From positions 26,261,102 to 26,325,101 of the forward strand of contig CM033402.1 of NCBI GenBank assembly GCA_019426215.1: DNA of 64,000 bases. Direction: 5' to 3'. Shown here piece by piece: positions 45,089 to 55,630 of this stretch; positions within the stretch are counted from its first letter, which is position 1; the number at the start of each line of letters is the position of its first letter. A program made the translations under genes and the position numbers. Origin of the DNA: Buddleja alternifolia (lineage: Eukaryota > Streptophyta > Magnoliopsida > Lamiales > Scrophulariaceae). The notes beneath the pieces were generated by a model, which worked only from the letters and a program-made list of their open reading frames with translations, was not told the origin of the DNA and searched no databases.

Positions 45089-48000
45089 TCAGTTTAGATT
45101 TATCCTTGCTGGAAGATACACTCCATAAGCCTGCTCTTCTACAAGAACCCCGTCACATGGTACTAATTTCATTACCAAATCTGAAGTAACGTTGAAATTT
45201 TGTCGGGCTTTCTTTATGCTAGAACATAGAACCCGTTCAATCCAATCCTCAAACTCATTTTTCCCGTCTGTTAGTGTTAACCAAGCTGCTGCGAGTATTT
45301 GAACCAATACTTCTCGATCTATCTCCAGAAAAGTCCCGGCTCCAACTACTCTCTTTAATCTCATATTTATATCCTTTAAAATGTTTTGAGCAATAAAATC
45401 AAAATCAAATGGTATAAAAACTACATTTTCATCAACATGCTCGAGCAATTCATCCAACCACACTTTTGAATTTTCCGAGCTTTCATCATCATCCTCATCA
45501 TAACATATATCAATGTCGGTGTCATCTTCTGTATCCTCCACCGGCATGTTTAAATCAATAATTGATCTGGATAATCTGCGTTTCGACATATCAGCCTTGG
45601 TGGGCTTATTAATAAATTTTCTTTTATTCACAGGACATTGACTAGAGGATAATTTTTCACTTGGAGTAACTGAAACATTTGTAGAAATGTACCTACTATG
45701 ATTTTCGTCGACTGTCCTTACTGAAAGTTGCATTTGAAAATGTTTGGCCTCTAACACTTGTTTTTCTGAAAATTCAGATTCTACTTGACCAAATAGATCA
45801 TTATGGCCCTTTAGGAACCTCGAAGTGAGAATAAATACCTTATTGTTGATGTTGATGTCCCTACCATGGGAATCTTGGAATTTACCAGTTTTGACTGCTT
45901 GAGATAAGCTATTCTGAACCAAGAAATCTGCCTTTTCGATGTTTTCAAGAAGTACAACAGACTGAGAACACTTGCTCAACGCCTCCGCAAGGTAATCAAC
46001 AATCATTTTCCTCCCAGAGATCATGCCATGATATTTTGTATCATAAATATCAAAAATTGAGTTAGATGGGCTAATTACATTCTGAGACGTCAGATCAAAA
46101 GATAGCATGTGTTCCTTTTTGCCAAAGACTATCTCAGCAACTGCAGTGGCTATTTTTCTCTTAGCCACTTTATCGGGTCCCACAAAGCTGAGCCAAATAT
46201 TTCTCTTGTTTGAGCAACGTGATATAGTTTGGCTAATAGTTTGAATGGCTTCAGTCTGCCAGTAAATCTTTTCAGCAAGAACTTTCCATGGTAGCTCGAG
46301 ATCTTTTGTATAGATCTGTTTTTCAAGTTTATGAGAGGATGATGAAGATTGGACAAGTTGGTTTGGGATATACTCGTGGGTTCTAGAAGATTCCGAGAAA
46401 TCCTGAATGACATTGTAACGCTCTTGCAAGTCGAGTTTCTTTTCACTTGATTCCTTCTCAGAAGCATATAGTGTTCCAAGCCCCAAATCTGTGGTTACAG
46501 AAATAACAGAGGGTGAGGATGTACAACAAGCACTAGAAGTTTGTGATTTGGCTGGAGAAGTATCCTCTTGAGATGTCCAAGAGAAATGAAGTTGCTGGCA
46601 AATTTCATTCCATTTCCGCTGTATCGCCATAACTTTCGCTTCCAATACGCTTTTGTCATTTTTGGACTGCACTGAAAAATAGAGGACATTTTTACAGAAC
46701 ATCTCGTGTGTGGGGTGTTTGGCTAAGCTTAATTTAAAAAGCTTATAGCGCTTATAAGATGTTTTTGGAGTTTATAAGCTCTTTGTCTTGTGAACTGTTA
46801 AAAACATAACTTAACCTGTTAAAAAATAAGTTGGGGTTGCCAAACTTATCATTTAGGAGCTTACAAACTCCTGACTGACTGGTTATTTTGAATGTGCATA
46901 GGCTGTTTTTACCAAACAAAAAATAATTACCAAACACATTGTAAGAACTTATAAGCCCTCAAACAACTTATAAGATGTTTTAAGGAGCCTATAGGCTCAG
47001 CCAAACACCCTCTTATTTGAGCTCAACAAGATAGACTTTGAAGGATTGACGAACCTCTATTATGTCTGATCTCTTGCTTGTCTGACAAGGAGCCACTTGC
47101 AGCCAAGGAGAGAGATTTATTGAGTGTTGATCAATAGCTGACTTATTGGAGTCTCCCCTCAGAACAGCAGAAACTTCTTTCTCATACTTTTCGTTGCACA
47201 TTGTGCAAAGAGCCAGGGATTGAGTTGCAGTGGTGTGTAGAATTTCATGCTTAGATGGCATTGAAAAGAATCCACCGAGTGGAACAAATGAACCCATCAA
47301 GCTGCAAGTATATCATGAGCATGCAACTGTGAGAAAAAATTGACAGAACAAGTCAGAAAACAAAATGTACAGCTTATTTTGTGAGGTCAAATTAACATAT
47401 TTAGAGGAGCAATAAAGAAAATAATGCAGTATCAATGCAGAGTAAAGATTCTACAGAGTTGTTCGAAACACCCACTTTTTTAATTTACAATGGAAAATCC
47501 AAAACATGACAATGTATATGTACGTGTGTATGTATGTACATATATTGACAATGTCCTGGAACTAGAAAGGCACATGGAAATACAGAACTGGCTATAATTC
47601 CCAGAAGAAGCGTATGGTGAAATTTCAATCTTAAATAGATCCAGTCAACCCTCAACACATTTGCTAGACTTGACCACAGACTCCATTGAACTTTTGCATG
47701 TGAGAAACATGGGAATCAGGTACAACCACGAATCAGGAGTAAAGGTCCTGATCAAATTCAAAGTGTATAAATACAAATGGTAACTCTACTAATTAACTAA
47801 TGAAGTGTCCTAAGATTTACTATTGATATAATCACAAACACACACACACACACACACACACACAATAGAGAGAGAGAGAGAGAGATCAGATACATCATTA
47901 ATCAAAGAATAAATAAATGATTTGATAGGAGCTCAAGATGACCTAAAAGGGAAATATTTAATATCTAATTTGACAACGGGCCAGACGCTTGCTTCTTACA

Positions 48001-49367
48001 TATATATCACACTTCGAATTGCCTATTACGCTTTAACTTCTTCTGCCGGGGGAATCATAACTACGCATAGATTATTTAAAGAATGTTGGTGATTTGTCCC
48101 ACTTAAGCACTAAACAAATGAAGAGTTCAGCTGGCACTAAGACAATATCATATAATACTAAAATCTCAGAGTAACAAAAGAAACAAAAACAGAACATTGA
48201 CCTGGATGTGAAACTCTTTCCTCCAATGGAAGAAGTCTTTGGAGAATTTGTAATGGGCAGCAAATGCAAATCCCATTCCACCTCAAACAATGGAAACCGC
48301 TCTAATATTATCTTATAATCATAATCACCAGCCAAAGCCCCAATCAACCACAACTTTCCACCTGAGTTGCTCAATGATCTCTTCACCTGACAAACAATAT
48401 AATTCACACTATCCAATGATTCAACATCCACAAACGCCTTCAAATTCCCACAGTTCACCAAAATCCCGCAACCTTGGCAATTCTCCACAAGTTCACACAA
48501 TCTTTTGAATTTTAATCCCATCATTTCTTCACTCAGACCTCCACTCATAAACTCAGAGATCTCATGATCAATCGAAAACACACTCAATCCATCAATTTCT
48601 TTGGGGAGAACTCCATTTTCGCCTCTCTGTAAACCGTCAACGAAATTCCTAAGCGCATCATTAGCATAAACACCTATCAGCAGTGGATTCCTCCTATTTC
48701 TCTTCACAAGAATTTCACCAATTCTTCGTGAACTATCGTCAGTACAGCTTTTGTTCGATTCTAAATCAGTCAAGCTGCGCGAAAACATAGGCGGATAGCG
48801 AGAAGGTGTTGAGAATCTGGACACGGTGATAGGGTTTAGGATCGCCCACTGTATCTCGTTGGTTCGAAAACCTGCGTCGCTAAACACTCGATTCACAATC
48901 GGATCATCCAGAATTGAAGTAATAAAATGCTTCAGATCAACTTTCACAGCTGAAATCGACGAATAGTTCTGAGAATTGGAATTCAACTGCTGCTGATACA
49001 AATGAAATGTTTCCGGATGGCGTTTCTGTTGAGCTTGGGATCTCTTGATTGCGGCCGTCAGAGAATTCGAAACCGGCGGATCGTCTACGGCGGGCTTGGC
49101 AACGGAAACGCGGTCCAGAGCGACGCCGACGCATAGCTCCAGGGCGCGGAACTGGAGGCGTGGCGAGTACGCGCTTCTTCCGGCGCGTGTGCAAGCCTCC
49201 CGGAAAGTCGAGGAAGGTAGAGATAGTAGAGCTGAAACGGCGTGCAACGACGTCGTCTGGGAGTGGCTCCGCCGCCTCGCGACTGCAACGGCGTCGTCGA
49301 GAACAGCCGCTGCCTCCTCTGCTAAGCATTGGCGAGCTACGCTTACCTGCGTTGGCATCACTGGCAA
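45089..49367 (-). CDS. SMXL: SMXL6/7/8 (D53)-like strigolactone-signalling repressor, 3 exons
   Basis: Exons: 49367-48202, 47301-47055 and 46666-45089; joined they give one open frame of 996 residues with GT/AG junctions. A second Met at 49358 (MPTQVSVARQCL) matches the usual family start. Domains: double Clp-N (about 1-170, ARRRSHSQTTSLHAVSALLS); a degenerate first ATPase domain (about 205-388, RRNPLLIGVYANDA); the clade-typical LMGSFVPLGGFF and CNEKYEKEV at the start of exon 2; a second ATPase domain with a degenerate Walker A (GPDKVAKRK, 634-642); and an EAR-type DLNMP at 842-846 for TOPLESS recruitment. D53-clade proteins are nuclear repressors degraded by D14-MAX2/D3 after strigolactone perception. 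The degron RGKT is here GRKM (689-692). No disabling mutation was seen. The exact orthologue (6, 7 or 8) is not resolved. Confidence 0.9.
46713..47010. mobile_element. MITE in intron 2 of the SMXL gene
   Basis: Inverted termini GGGTGTTTGGCTAAGC (left) and the complement of GCTCAGCCAAACACCC (right). Subterminal GCTTATAAG/CTTATAAG words recur inside. About 298 bp, no coding capacity. The look is that of hAT-type MITEs, but no clean target duplication was found. It lies 45 bp from the exon 2 donor. Confidence 0.65.
47839..47885. repeat. (CA)n-(GA)n compound microsatellite
   Basis: About 26 bp of CA repeat followed by about 19 bp of AG repeat, inside intron 1 of the SMXL gene. Likely length-polymorphic. 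Confidence 0.95.
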
Positions 49368-49973
49368 GTTTATCCGTATAAATTTACGTATAAATAAAAA
49401 AAGATTGTTTATTTGTTTGTTTTGTTTTGGGGGATGAAGATTTTTTTAATTTATTTCCACAATGAGTTTTCAGATGCTTTTGAATTATTTAATACGGAAG
49501 GTGTGAAGAAAGAACAATTTTTAGTGGGAGTGGAGCCAAAGAAAGGCTATAAACAAATGCTCAGTATAGATTCTGTATAAAAAAACATGTAGATATGGAA
49601 TATCATCTCTCCATTATTTATTCACCCTCATATAATGCTCCCCTTTTTTTTTTTTAAAGGACCCTCATATAATACTCCTCCCACTTCTTGTTATGTCGGA
49701 ATCATTTATTTATTTATTTATGTTAACTTGATGTGTTTAGTCTATATTTTATCTATTTCATAACACATGGAGAACAAAAGATATTTTTTTAATATATGAT
49801 CGTGGAATAATTTTGACGAATGACATTTTGGGTGTTTTCATCTTAAATAATAATGTATTAATAGGGTTGGTATAAATGGGCTCTACAAAACTTAATCTAC
49901 TCATCCTTTTGACTAAAATTGAAGGTTAAAAAGAGTTGAGGCTCATGACCCATCAAGCATCCTAATTAATACC
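49368..49973 (-). promoter_or_regulatory. Proximal upstream region of the SMXL gene
   Basis: The 606 bp between the start codon and the TSD of the Sirevirus-like element must hold the 5' UTR and core promoter. Sequence is AT-rich with T runs (49439-49452, 49648-49660). No single TATA box stands out. Anything further upstream is retrotransposon LTR. Confidence 0.5.
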
Positions 49974-49978
49974 AAAAC

Positions 49979-51467
49979 TATTAGAAAATTTCATGTTAGA
50001 TGTTTTGATGATGACAAGATAGGATTCAATGTTAGACCCCAAATAAAATGTAAGTTTATGTTTTCCATAGATCATTGTTTAAGCGTTTAAAAGTTTGTAA
50101 TTTTGTTTAGGCTTGTAATTTTTATCTTTGTAGGTTTTAGACTAAGTATTAGATACTGAATCACTAATAGAATTCTAGGTGAGTCTATTAGAGAAGAAGT
50201 TGAAGATCAGCGTCTGAAGTCAACCAGAGATGAAGATTTGTCTCTTAGTGTCCGTCAAACGCTAAAGGACCTTTTTCAGGATTTATGGTTCAAGCGCTCA
50301 AAAGCACTTAAGCGATCAATGACAAATTCACCTGAAATAAATCCTCAAGTCACGAAGGACTTAAATGCAATCATTCAATGGACATTTATTTCCAACGGGA
50401 AATAAATTCAAATGCATTAAATGCTTGATAAGAGCATTAAATGTGATAAGCTACTGTGACCTGTGGACAAGCCACCTTTTTTATCAGACTGTCAGAACTT
50501 CAGAGTTCATAGCTGCTACCATCCAATCGGTGCCAGCAGTGTTTCAGGAATGTCAGGCTTTAGGTAGAATCACGCGTTGCGTGAAAGACACGCTCCTACA
50601 TGTGTCCAACGGACAGATCCCAAGAATTGCCTATAAATACCTTAGCTTCAGCAGACCCTAAGTAGTACGGTACAAAACATTTACAAGAGAAAATTACGTA
50701 CACAAGAAAAAGCTTAGAATCTCCATAGCCAAAATTCATTCAAGCTTTTTATCTACATTCCAAACAGTCACAAATATCTCAAACATCTTCCAAAGAAGAA
50801 ACCTAAATTCCTATTGAGATATTCCAAGTTGTTTGATCTTCCCAAATACAAATAAACCCTTGTGACAAAAACCTCAACCTTTCATCTGAGTGAGAAAAGT
50901 TGTTGAAACTCATTACAAGCAGTATTTCTGAGTGAGAGAATCTTGTAGAAGACGATCTTCATTAGTGCTGAAATCTATGTGATCAAGGAGCCCGAGATCA
51001 TTTTCATTTTTTACTATCTTATAGAAGATTCTGTGTGATTCTTTGATAATCATCTTAGTAATTTCCTCCAAGTGAAAAAGGAGAAGAAGGACATAGCTGG
51101 GATTACATCACCCAGTGAACCTTACAAATTATTGTGTCATTTATATTTTACTGTCTTATATCTGTCATTTTACATTATTATAAAAGACAAGTAAAATTGC
51201 AAAGCTATTAAATTATCTAAAAGAACGCTAAAAATCATTTCCGCTGTGCTAACCCTGATTAAGTGATCTAAGTGTTACCCTACTTTGGTAAACTGCTAAA
51301 CTCACTAAGTCTAAGTTATCTTTACTAAAGCGTCTGACCCAAGCGCTCAGCCTTCCTAGCGTTCAGATCTTTGAAAAGTAACACGAAATTTTTGAAGTTT
51401 AAAAAGACTTCAGGGTCTATTCAAACCTCCCCTTCTAGACCCTTTCGTATGCCACTTGGGACCATCA
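49979..51467 (+). repeat. 5' LTR of the Sirevirus-like element
   Basis: Contains a TATA box TATAAATA at 50632-50639 with a probable transcription start shortly after, and ends GGGACCATCA. The U3 part faces the SMXL promoter, in divergent orientation to the SMXL gene. Confidence 0.95.
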
Positions 51468-51469
51468 AG

Positions 51470-51486
51470 TGGTATCAGAGCGGTTG
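51470..51486 (+). other. Primer binding site, initiator-Met tRNA
   Basis: TGGTATCAGAGCGGTTG begins two bases after the 5' LTR and matches the complement of plant initiator-Met tRNA 3' end for its first 12 bases. Confidence 0.88.
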
Positions 51487-51584
51487 AATTAGAAACCTAA
51501 GCGTTTCCGAGCATAACTGCTTGTTCAGATCCATTTGTTTTCAAACTTAGTCGCCTTTAATTTTCTCTTTAAAAACATCTCATT

Positions 51585-53800
51585 ATGGCTTTCAACAAAA
51601 TGCGTAAGTTGGTAGAGTCAAATTATGATTCTTGGAAACTTAGAGCATTCGCTTACTTGTGCTCATGCGATAGTGAAATGTGTGATGTAATTACAGGTGG
51701 TCTCATTCAGATTATGAAAGTTGTAACTCGAGCCCCTGGAGTAACCAAGGCCACTCCAGATGGTTATGTCGAGAAACCTAAGTTAGAATGGACACCTGAG
51801 GATCGAAAAAGAGCAAATCTAGATAATGTTGGAAGAAGTGCACTTTACTTAGCGTTAGGAGACAACGATGCATTATTCAACAAGATCAAGCAATGTAAAA
51901 CTTTCAAAGAAATATGGGATAAGCTGGCTATAGTGTGTGAAGGATCAGCACAAATGAAGGAGAATAAGCTTTCCATAGCCATGCAAAGATTTGAGCATTT
52001 CAAGATGCAGCCAATGAGACGCTAGAACAATTGGACGCAAGGTTTACTTTGCTCGTTACAGAGTTAGTGTCATTAGACAAGGAATTGACCAACAAAGAAA
52101 TGGTCAACAAGATTTTCAGAAGTCTTCCAAGCAAGTATCTAATTAAGACTGTTGCTATGAGAGAATCACAGACATTGGAGACTCTTACTCCAGAGCATGT
52201 CTTCTCAGAGTTAAAGGCATTTGAGTTCGAATTGGGTGAAGTCAGCGACACATCGACTTCAGCGACTGAATCAGGAGCTTTAATCGCTACAACCAAAAGC
52301 AAGGGTAAAGCGGTTAGTGAGGCTAAAACTATGGAATCAAATGAAGAAAAGGAAATGGCTTTATTGGTCAAGAAATTCAAAAAATTTCTAAGATATGAAA
52401 AGAGAAATCCTATCGGACAAACGTCATTTCAGACTCCTCTCCCTGCTCCAGCGCCTTAGTATCAAGCGCCAGTGTACTCTGCACCTCAACCAGTAGCGCC
52501 AGTTCCATACCAAGCGCCTCCGTCCCCTACTCAAAATCTCTCAGCGCCAGTAGTCTCAAAGCGATTATCCACTGAACAGAAAATGAAAACTAATTTGTGT
52601 TATAATTGCAGGAAACCAGGGCACTACCAGGTATATTGCCCTTATCCATATGTGTCAAAACCCTCAAGGAAAGACTATGCGGATAGAAACCAATTCAAGA
52701 GCAACCTTCGCCAACAAGGTTTGCTAGCGGAATCTGAACCATTCTCCGCACCTGAAGAGGATTTGGAATCATCAAATGAAAGCAGTGATGATGAGCCTAC
52801 AAGCGACTCAGCGTTGATTTGTCTTATGGCAAGAGATGATGAAGCGTCTGACGACTCGCTACCAGAGGTAATCAATGAATTATCAATTCCTCTTTCTTAT
52901 GATGAATTACTTGACAAAATCAAAGAATACTACAATGAATGTCAAGAAGCTGCTAAAATATATCAAAATGATCTCGCTATTATCTCATCACTCACAAGAG
53001 ATAAAGTGACGCTCAGAGCAGAGTTGCGAGTTCAGCAACAGTGCATTGAGAAGAACCAATCGCTTGAGAGTGAAATTATTCAATTAAAAAATGATCTTGA
53101 TATAATAGTCAAGAGAGAAGCTGATCTGATCACTAGACTTGCCAAATCAGAGCAGCTCATCTCATCATTATCAAAAGCTTCTAGAAACTTGGATAATGTG
53201 ACTGAGGTAACTAGATTATTTGGTGAAAAGACCGGTTTAGGATGCAATAAATTCGGTAAGCAACCAAATAAATCTAATGTTACGGCAAACAACAAAGGAA
53301 AGGGTGTTATCTTTGTTGAGAAAAGTTCACAAAGTCAAACGATGAATGAACCGAGCTACAACGGTACGAGGCCAAATGAGAAAGCCAAAGCTGACTCAGG
53401 CAAGGGAAAGACAAAGGCAAATGATTCACAAAGAAAGGTTCATCCAAACGCTCAAAAGGCTAAGGATAAACCTAACCACTGTGAATCAAGCGCTAAGCGT
53501 CAAGCACCAAAGGTGCAACCCAAGCCAGCGCCAAGGAAATACCAGCGTCCATATCCAAGACAGTCAAGATCATATTATCGATACTATGATGATTATGACT
53601 ATGACTATGATTATGATTACTATTATAATCAAGGATATTATTACACACCCAAAAAGCACACACAACACGATGTGAAACCCAAGAAGGCCAGTATTCCTAA
53701 AATGAAGACTAGGCAAATATGGGTTCCTAAAGCTCTAATTCAAACCAAAGTTACTAACGCTGAAGGACCCAAAACAACATGGGTACCTAAGAAGAATTAG
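51585..53800 (+). pseudogene. Gag of the Sirevirus-like element
   Basis: It starts MAFNKMRKLVESNYDSWKLR. The gag core continues to FKMQP, where a frameshift (about 52012-52025) moves to the frame of 52031-53800. One in-frame TAG lies at 52457-52459. It contains a Pro/Ala-rich segment, an intact CX2CX4HX4C knuckle (CYNCRKPGHYQVYC, about 52597-52640), a coiled coil (about 52900-53190), a Lys/Gln-rich tail and a DYDYDYDYDYYY run (about 53593-53632). Long C-terminal gag extensions are usual in Sireviruses. Ends at the stop 53798-53800; pol follows in another frame. Confidence 0.85.
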
Positions 53801-53813
53801 AATTGTCCTTTAA

Positions 53814-55070
53814 ATGCAGGTACCTAGAGCCAGCACCGATACTTCAGTTTGGTACATTGATAGTGGATCGTTAAGACACATGACTGGTTCCAAAAATCTT
53901 CTAGTCAACTATCAAGCTACCAACGGTCCTCAAGTTATATTCGGTGATAACTCCAAACGTAAAACCAAAGGTATAGGTATCATGCATAGGGGGAACATCA
54001 TGATCAGTGATGTATATTACGTTGAGGGTCTTAAGCATAACCTGTTAAGCATTAGTCAATTTTGTGATAAAGGCTTTGAAGTAAAATTCTCAAGCGACTT
54101 CTGCTATGTTAACGACGCTAAGACTAAGTCTACTAAATTAAGAGGAAAAAGAACAAACAATGTGTATTTAGTAGATCGAGATTTTACATCTGATAACTAC
54201 CCCACATGCTTTGTTGCTACAAGTCAAAATGAATTGGGTTGGTTATGACATAGAAAAATGAATCACCTCAACTTCAAGGCAATCTCTCAGTTAATATCGC
54301 TAAATCTTGTAGAAGGATTACCTAAGGGTTCCTTTCAGAAAAATCGCTTATGTGATGCATGCCAAATGGGTAAACAAGTTAAATCATCTTTTAAAAAGAA
54401 ACCATGTCTATCTACTTCTAGAGTTCTTGAACTATTGCATCTAGATTTGTTTGGCCTTATTCAAATCCTGAGTGTTAGTGGTAAAAAGTACTCGCTAGTA
54501 ATAGTTGATGATTTCTCTCGCTATACATGGGTAGAATTTCTAGCGACCAAAGATGAAACTAGTGTCAAGCTCACAGCGCTAATTCATCAAATGCAAAATT
54601 CGAAAGATCTAAGGGTGACGAGAATGAGAAGCGATAGAGGAACTGAATTTACTAACCAATTTGTTGAGAAGTTTTGTACAGATTTAGGAATACTTCATGA
54701 GTATTCTGCTCCTAGAACACCTCAACAGAATGGAGTTGCCAAGCGATGGAACAGAACGCTTAAAGAAGCTGCAAGGACGATGTTAGCAGAGTCCAAGCTG
54801 CCTCAAAGGTTTTGGGCCGAAGCCATCAACACCGCTTGCTACACTCAGAACCGGTGTATGATCAACAAGCAACATGAGAAGACTCCATATGAGTTGTGGA
54901 AGGGACGTAAGCCTAACGTTTCATATTTTCATGTTTTTGGTTCAAAATGTTTCATTCCTAACAATGGATCCGAAAGCCTAAAGACATTTGATCCTAAAGC
55001 GGATGAGGGAATCTTTCTAGGATATGCCAAAAATGGAAAGAGCTTTCGCATCCTAAATCCAAGCGATTGA
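53814..55070 (+). pseudogene. Protease and integrase; pol truncated before RT
   Basis: Protease has WYIDSGSLRHMTG with the DSG active site. A TGA at 54246-54248 falls just before HRKMNH, the start of the integrase zinc region (CDACQMGK). Integrase core: LHLDLFG and MRSDRGTEF give the two Asp; the third acid is lost because the NGVAER-type motif reads NGVAKRWN (about 54733-54756). The frame ends in FLGYAKNGKSFRILNPSD at 55070, within the integrase C-terminus, after which unrelated sequence starts. No RT or RNase H follows. Confidence 0.88.
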
Positions 55071-55630
55071 TTTTTTTTGGACTTCAGCGTTGAAAGAATT
55101 CCCACTTCAACGCTAAGTAACTTTCTTTCAAAAATTCATGTATAGTTTTCATCGCTAAAGGAAACGTGTGGATAAGTCCAAAAGATCAGATTTGATAACT
55201 ACCCACACGTGCCTATCAAATCGAACTGACGGTTATGATCCCTATCTAAACCTAGGCGGTTCAGAAATTGCATGAGTCTGAGTATGTGTCAGTGTACTAT
55301 CAGGATCATGTATTTCACGCTGAAAATCTCAAATTTTCTCAAACGTTTTCAAAAAGTAACTGCGGACACGAAAAATTTTATAGTACCCTATTTTACCGCA
55401 TTTTTTGACATCCGAAGTTATGTGTACACAGTTCAGATTCCTTCTGTCATTAACTTCTGTACACGTGTCATTCATCTACCATCTGAGAATTTATTTTTGC
55501 CTCCTATTTAAACCTTTCAAAAACTTTACGGTAAATCTTTATCACTTCCAAAATTCTTCTACTGTAAAAGTTATTTCTCTCAAAAGGAAAAAACTTCTCT
55601 CATTCCTTCAAAAGCTTCCAACTTTCAGCA
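55071..55630 (+). promoter_or_regulatory. Promoter-like region of the extra gene
   Basis: Contains CACGTG at 55462-55467, a TATTTAAA box at 55505-55512 and a CT/A-rich leader, then ATG at 55631. A second CACGTG-like site (ACACGTGC) is near 55203. The homologous copy at 62 kb has CACGTG at the same 169-bp distance from its ATG and an AT-box about 130 bp before it. This suggests the gene is transcribed from its own start and not only read through from the LTR. Inferred from sequence layout only. Confidence 0.5.

Noticed and set aside
44872..45189. 105-codon plus-strand frame
   Set aside because: Overlaps the 3' end of the SMXL gene on the other strand and has no domain.
46713..47010. Tourist-type (TAA/TTA) MITE
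   Set aside because: The flanks show no TAA or TTA duplication, so that superfamily is not supported.
49045..49437. Plus-strand frames of 110-130 codons opposite SMXL exon 1
   Set aside because: GC-rich shadows of the conserved Clp-N coding sequence on the other strand.
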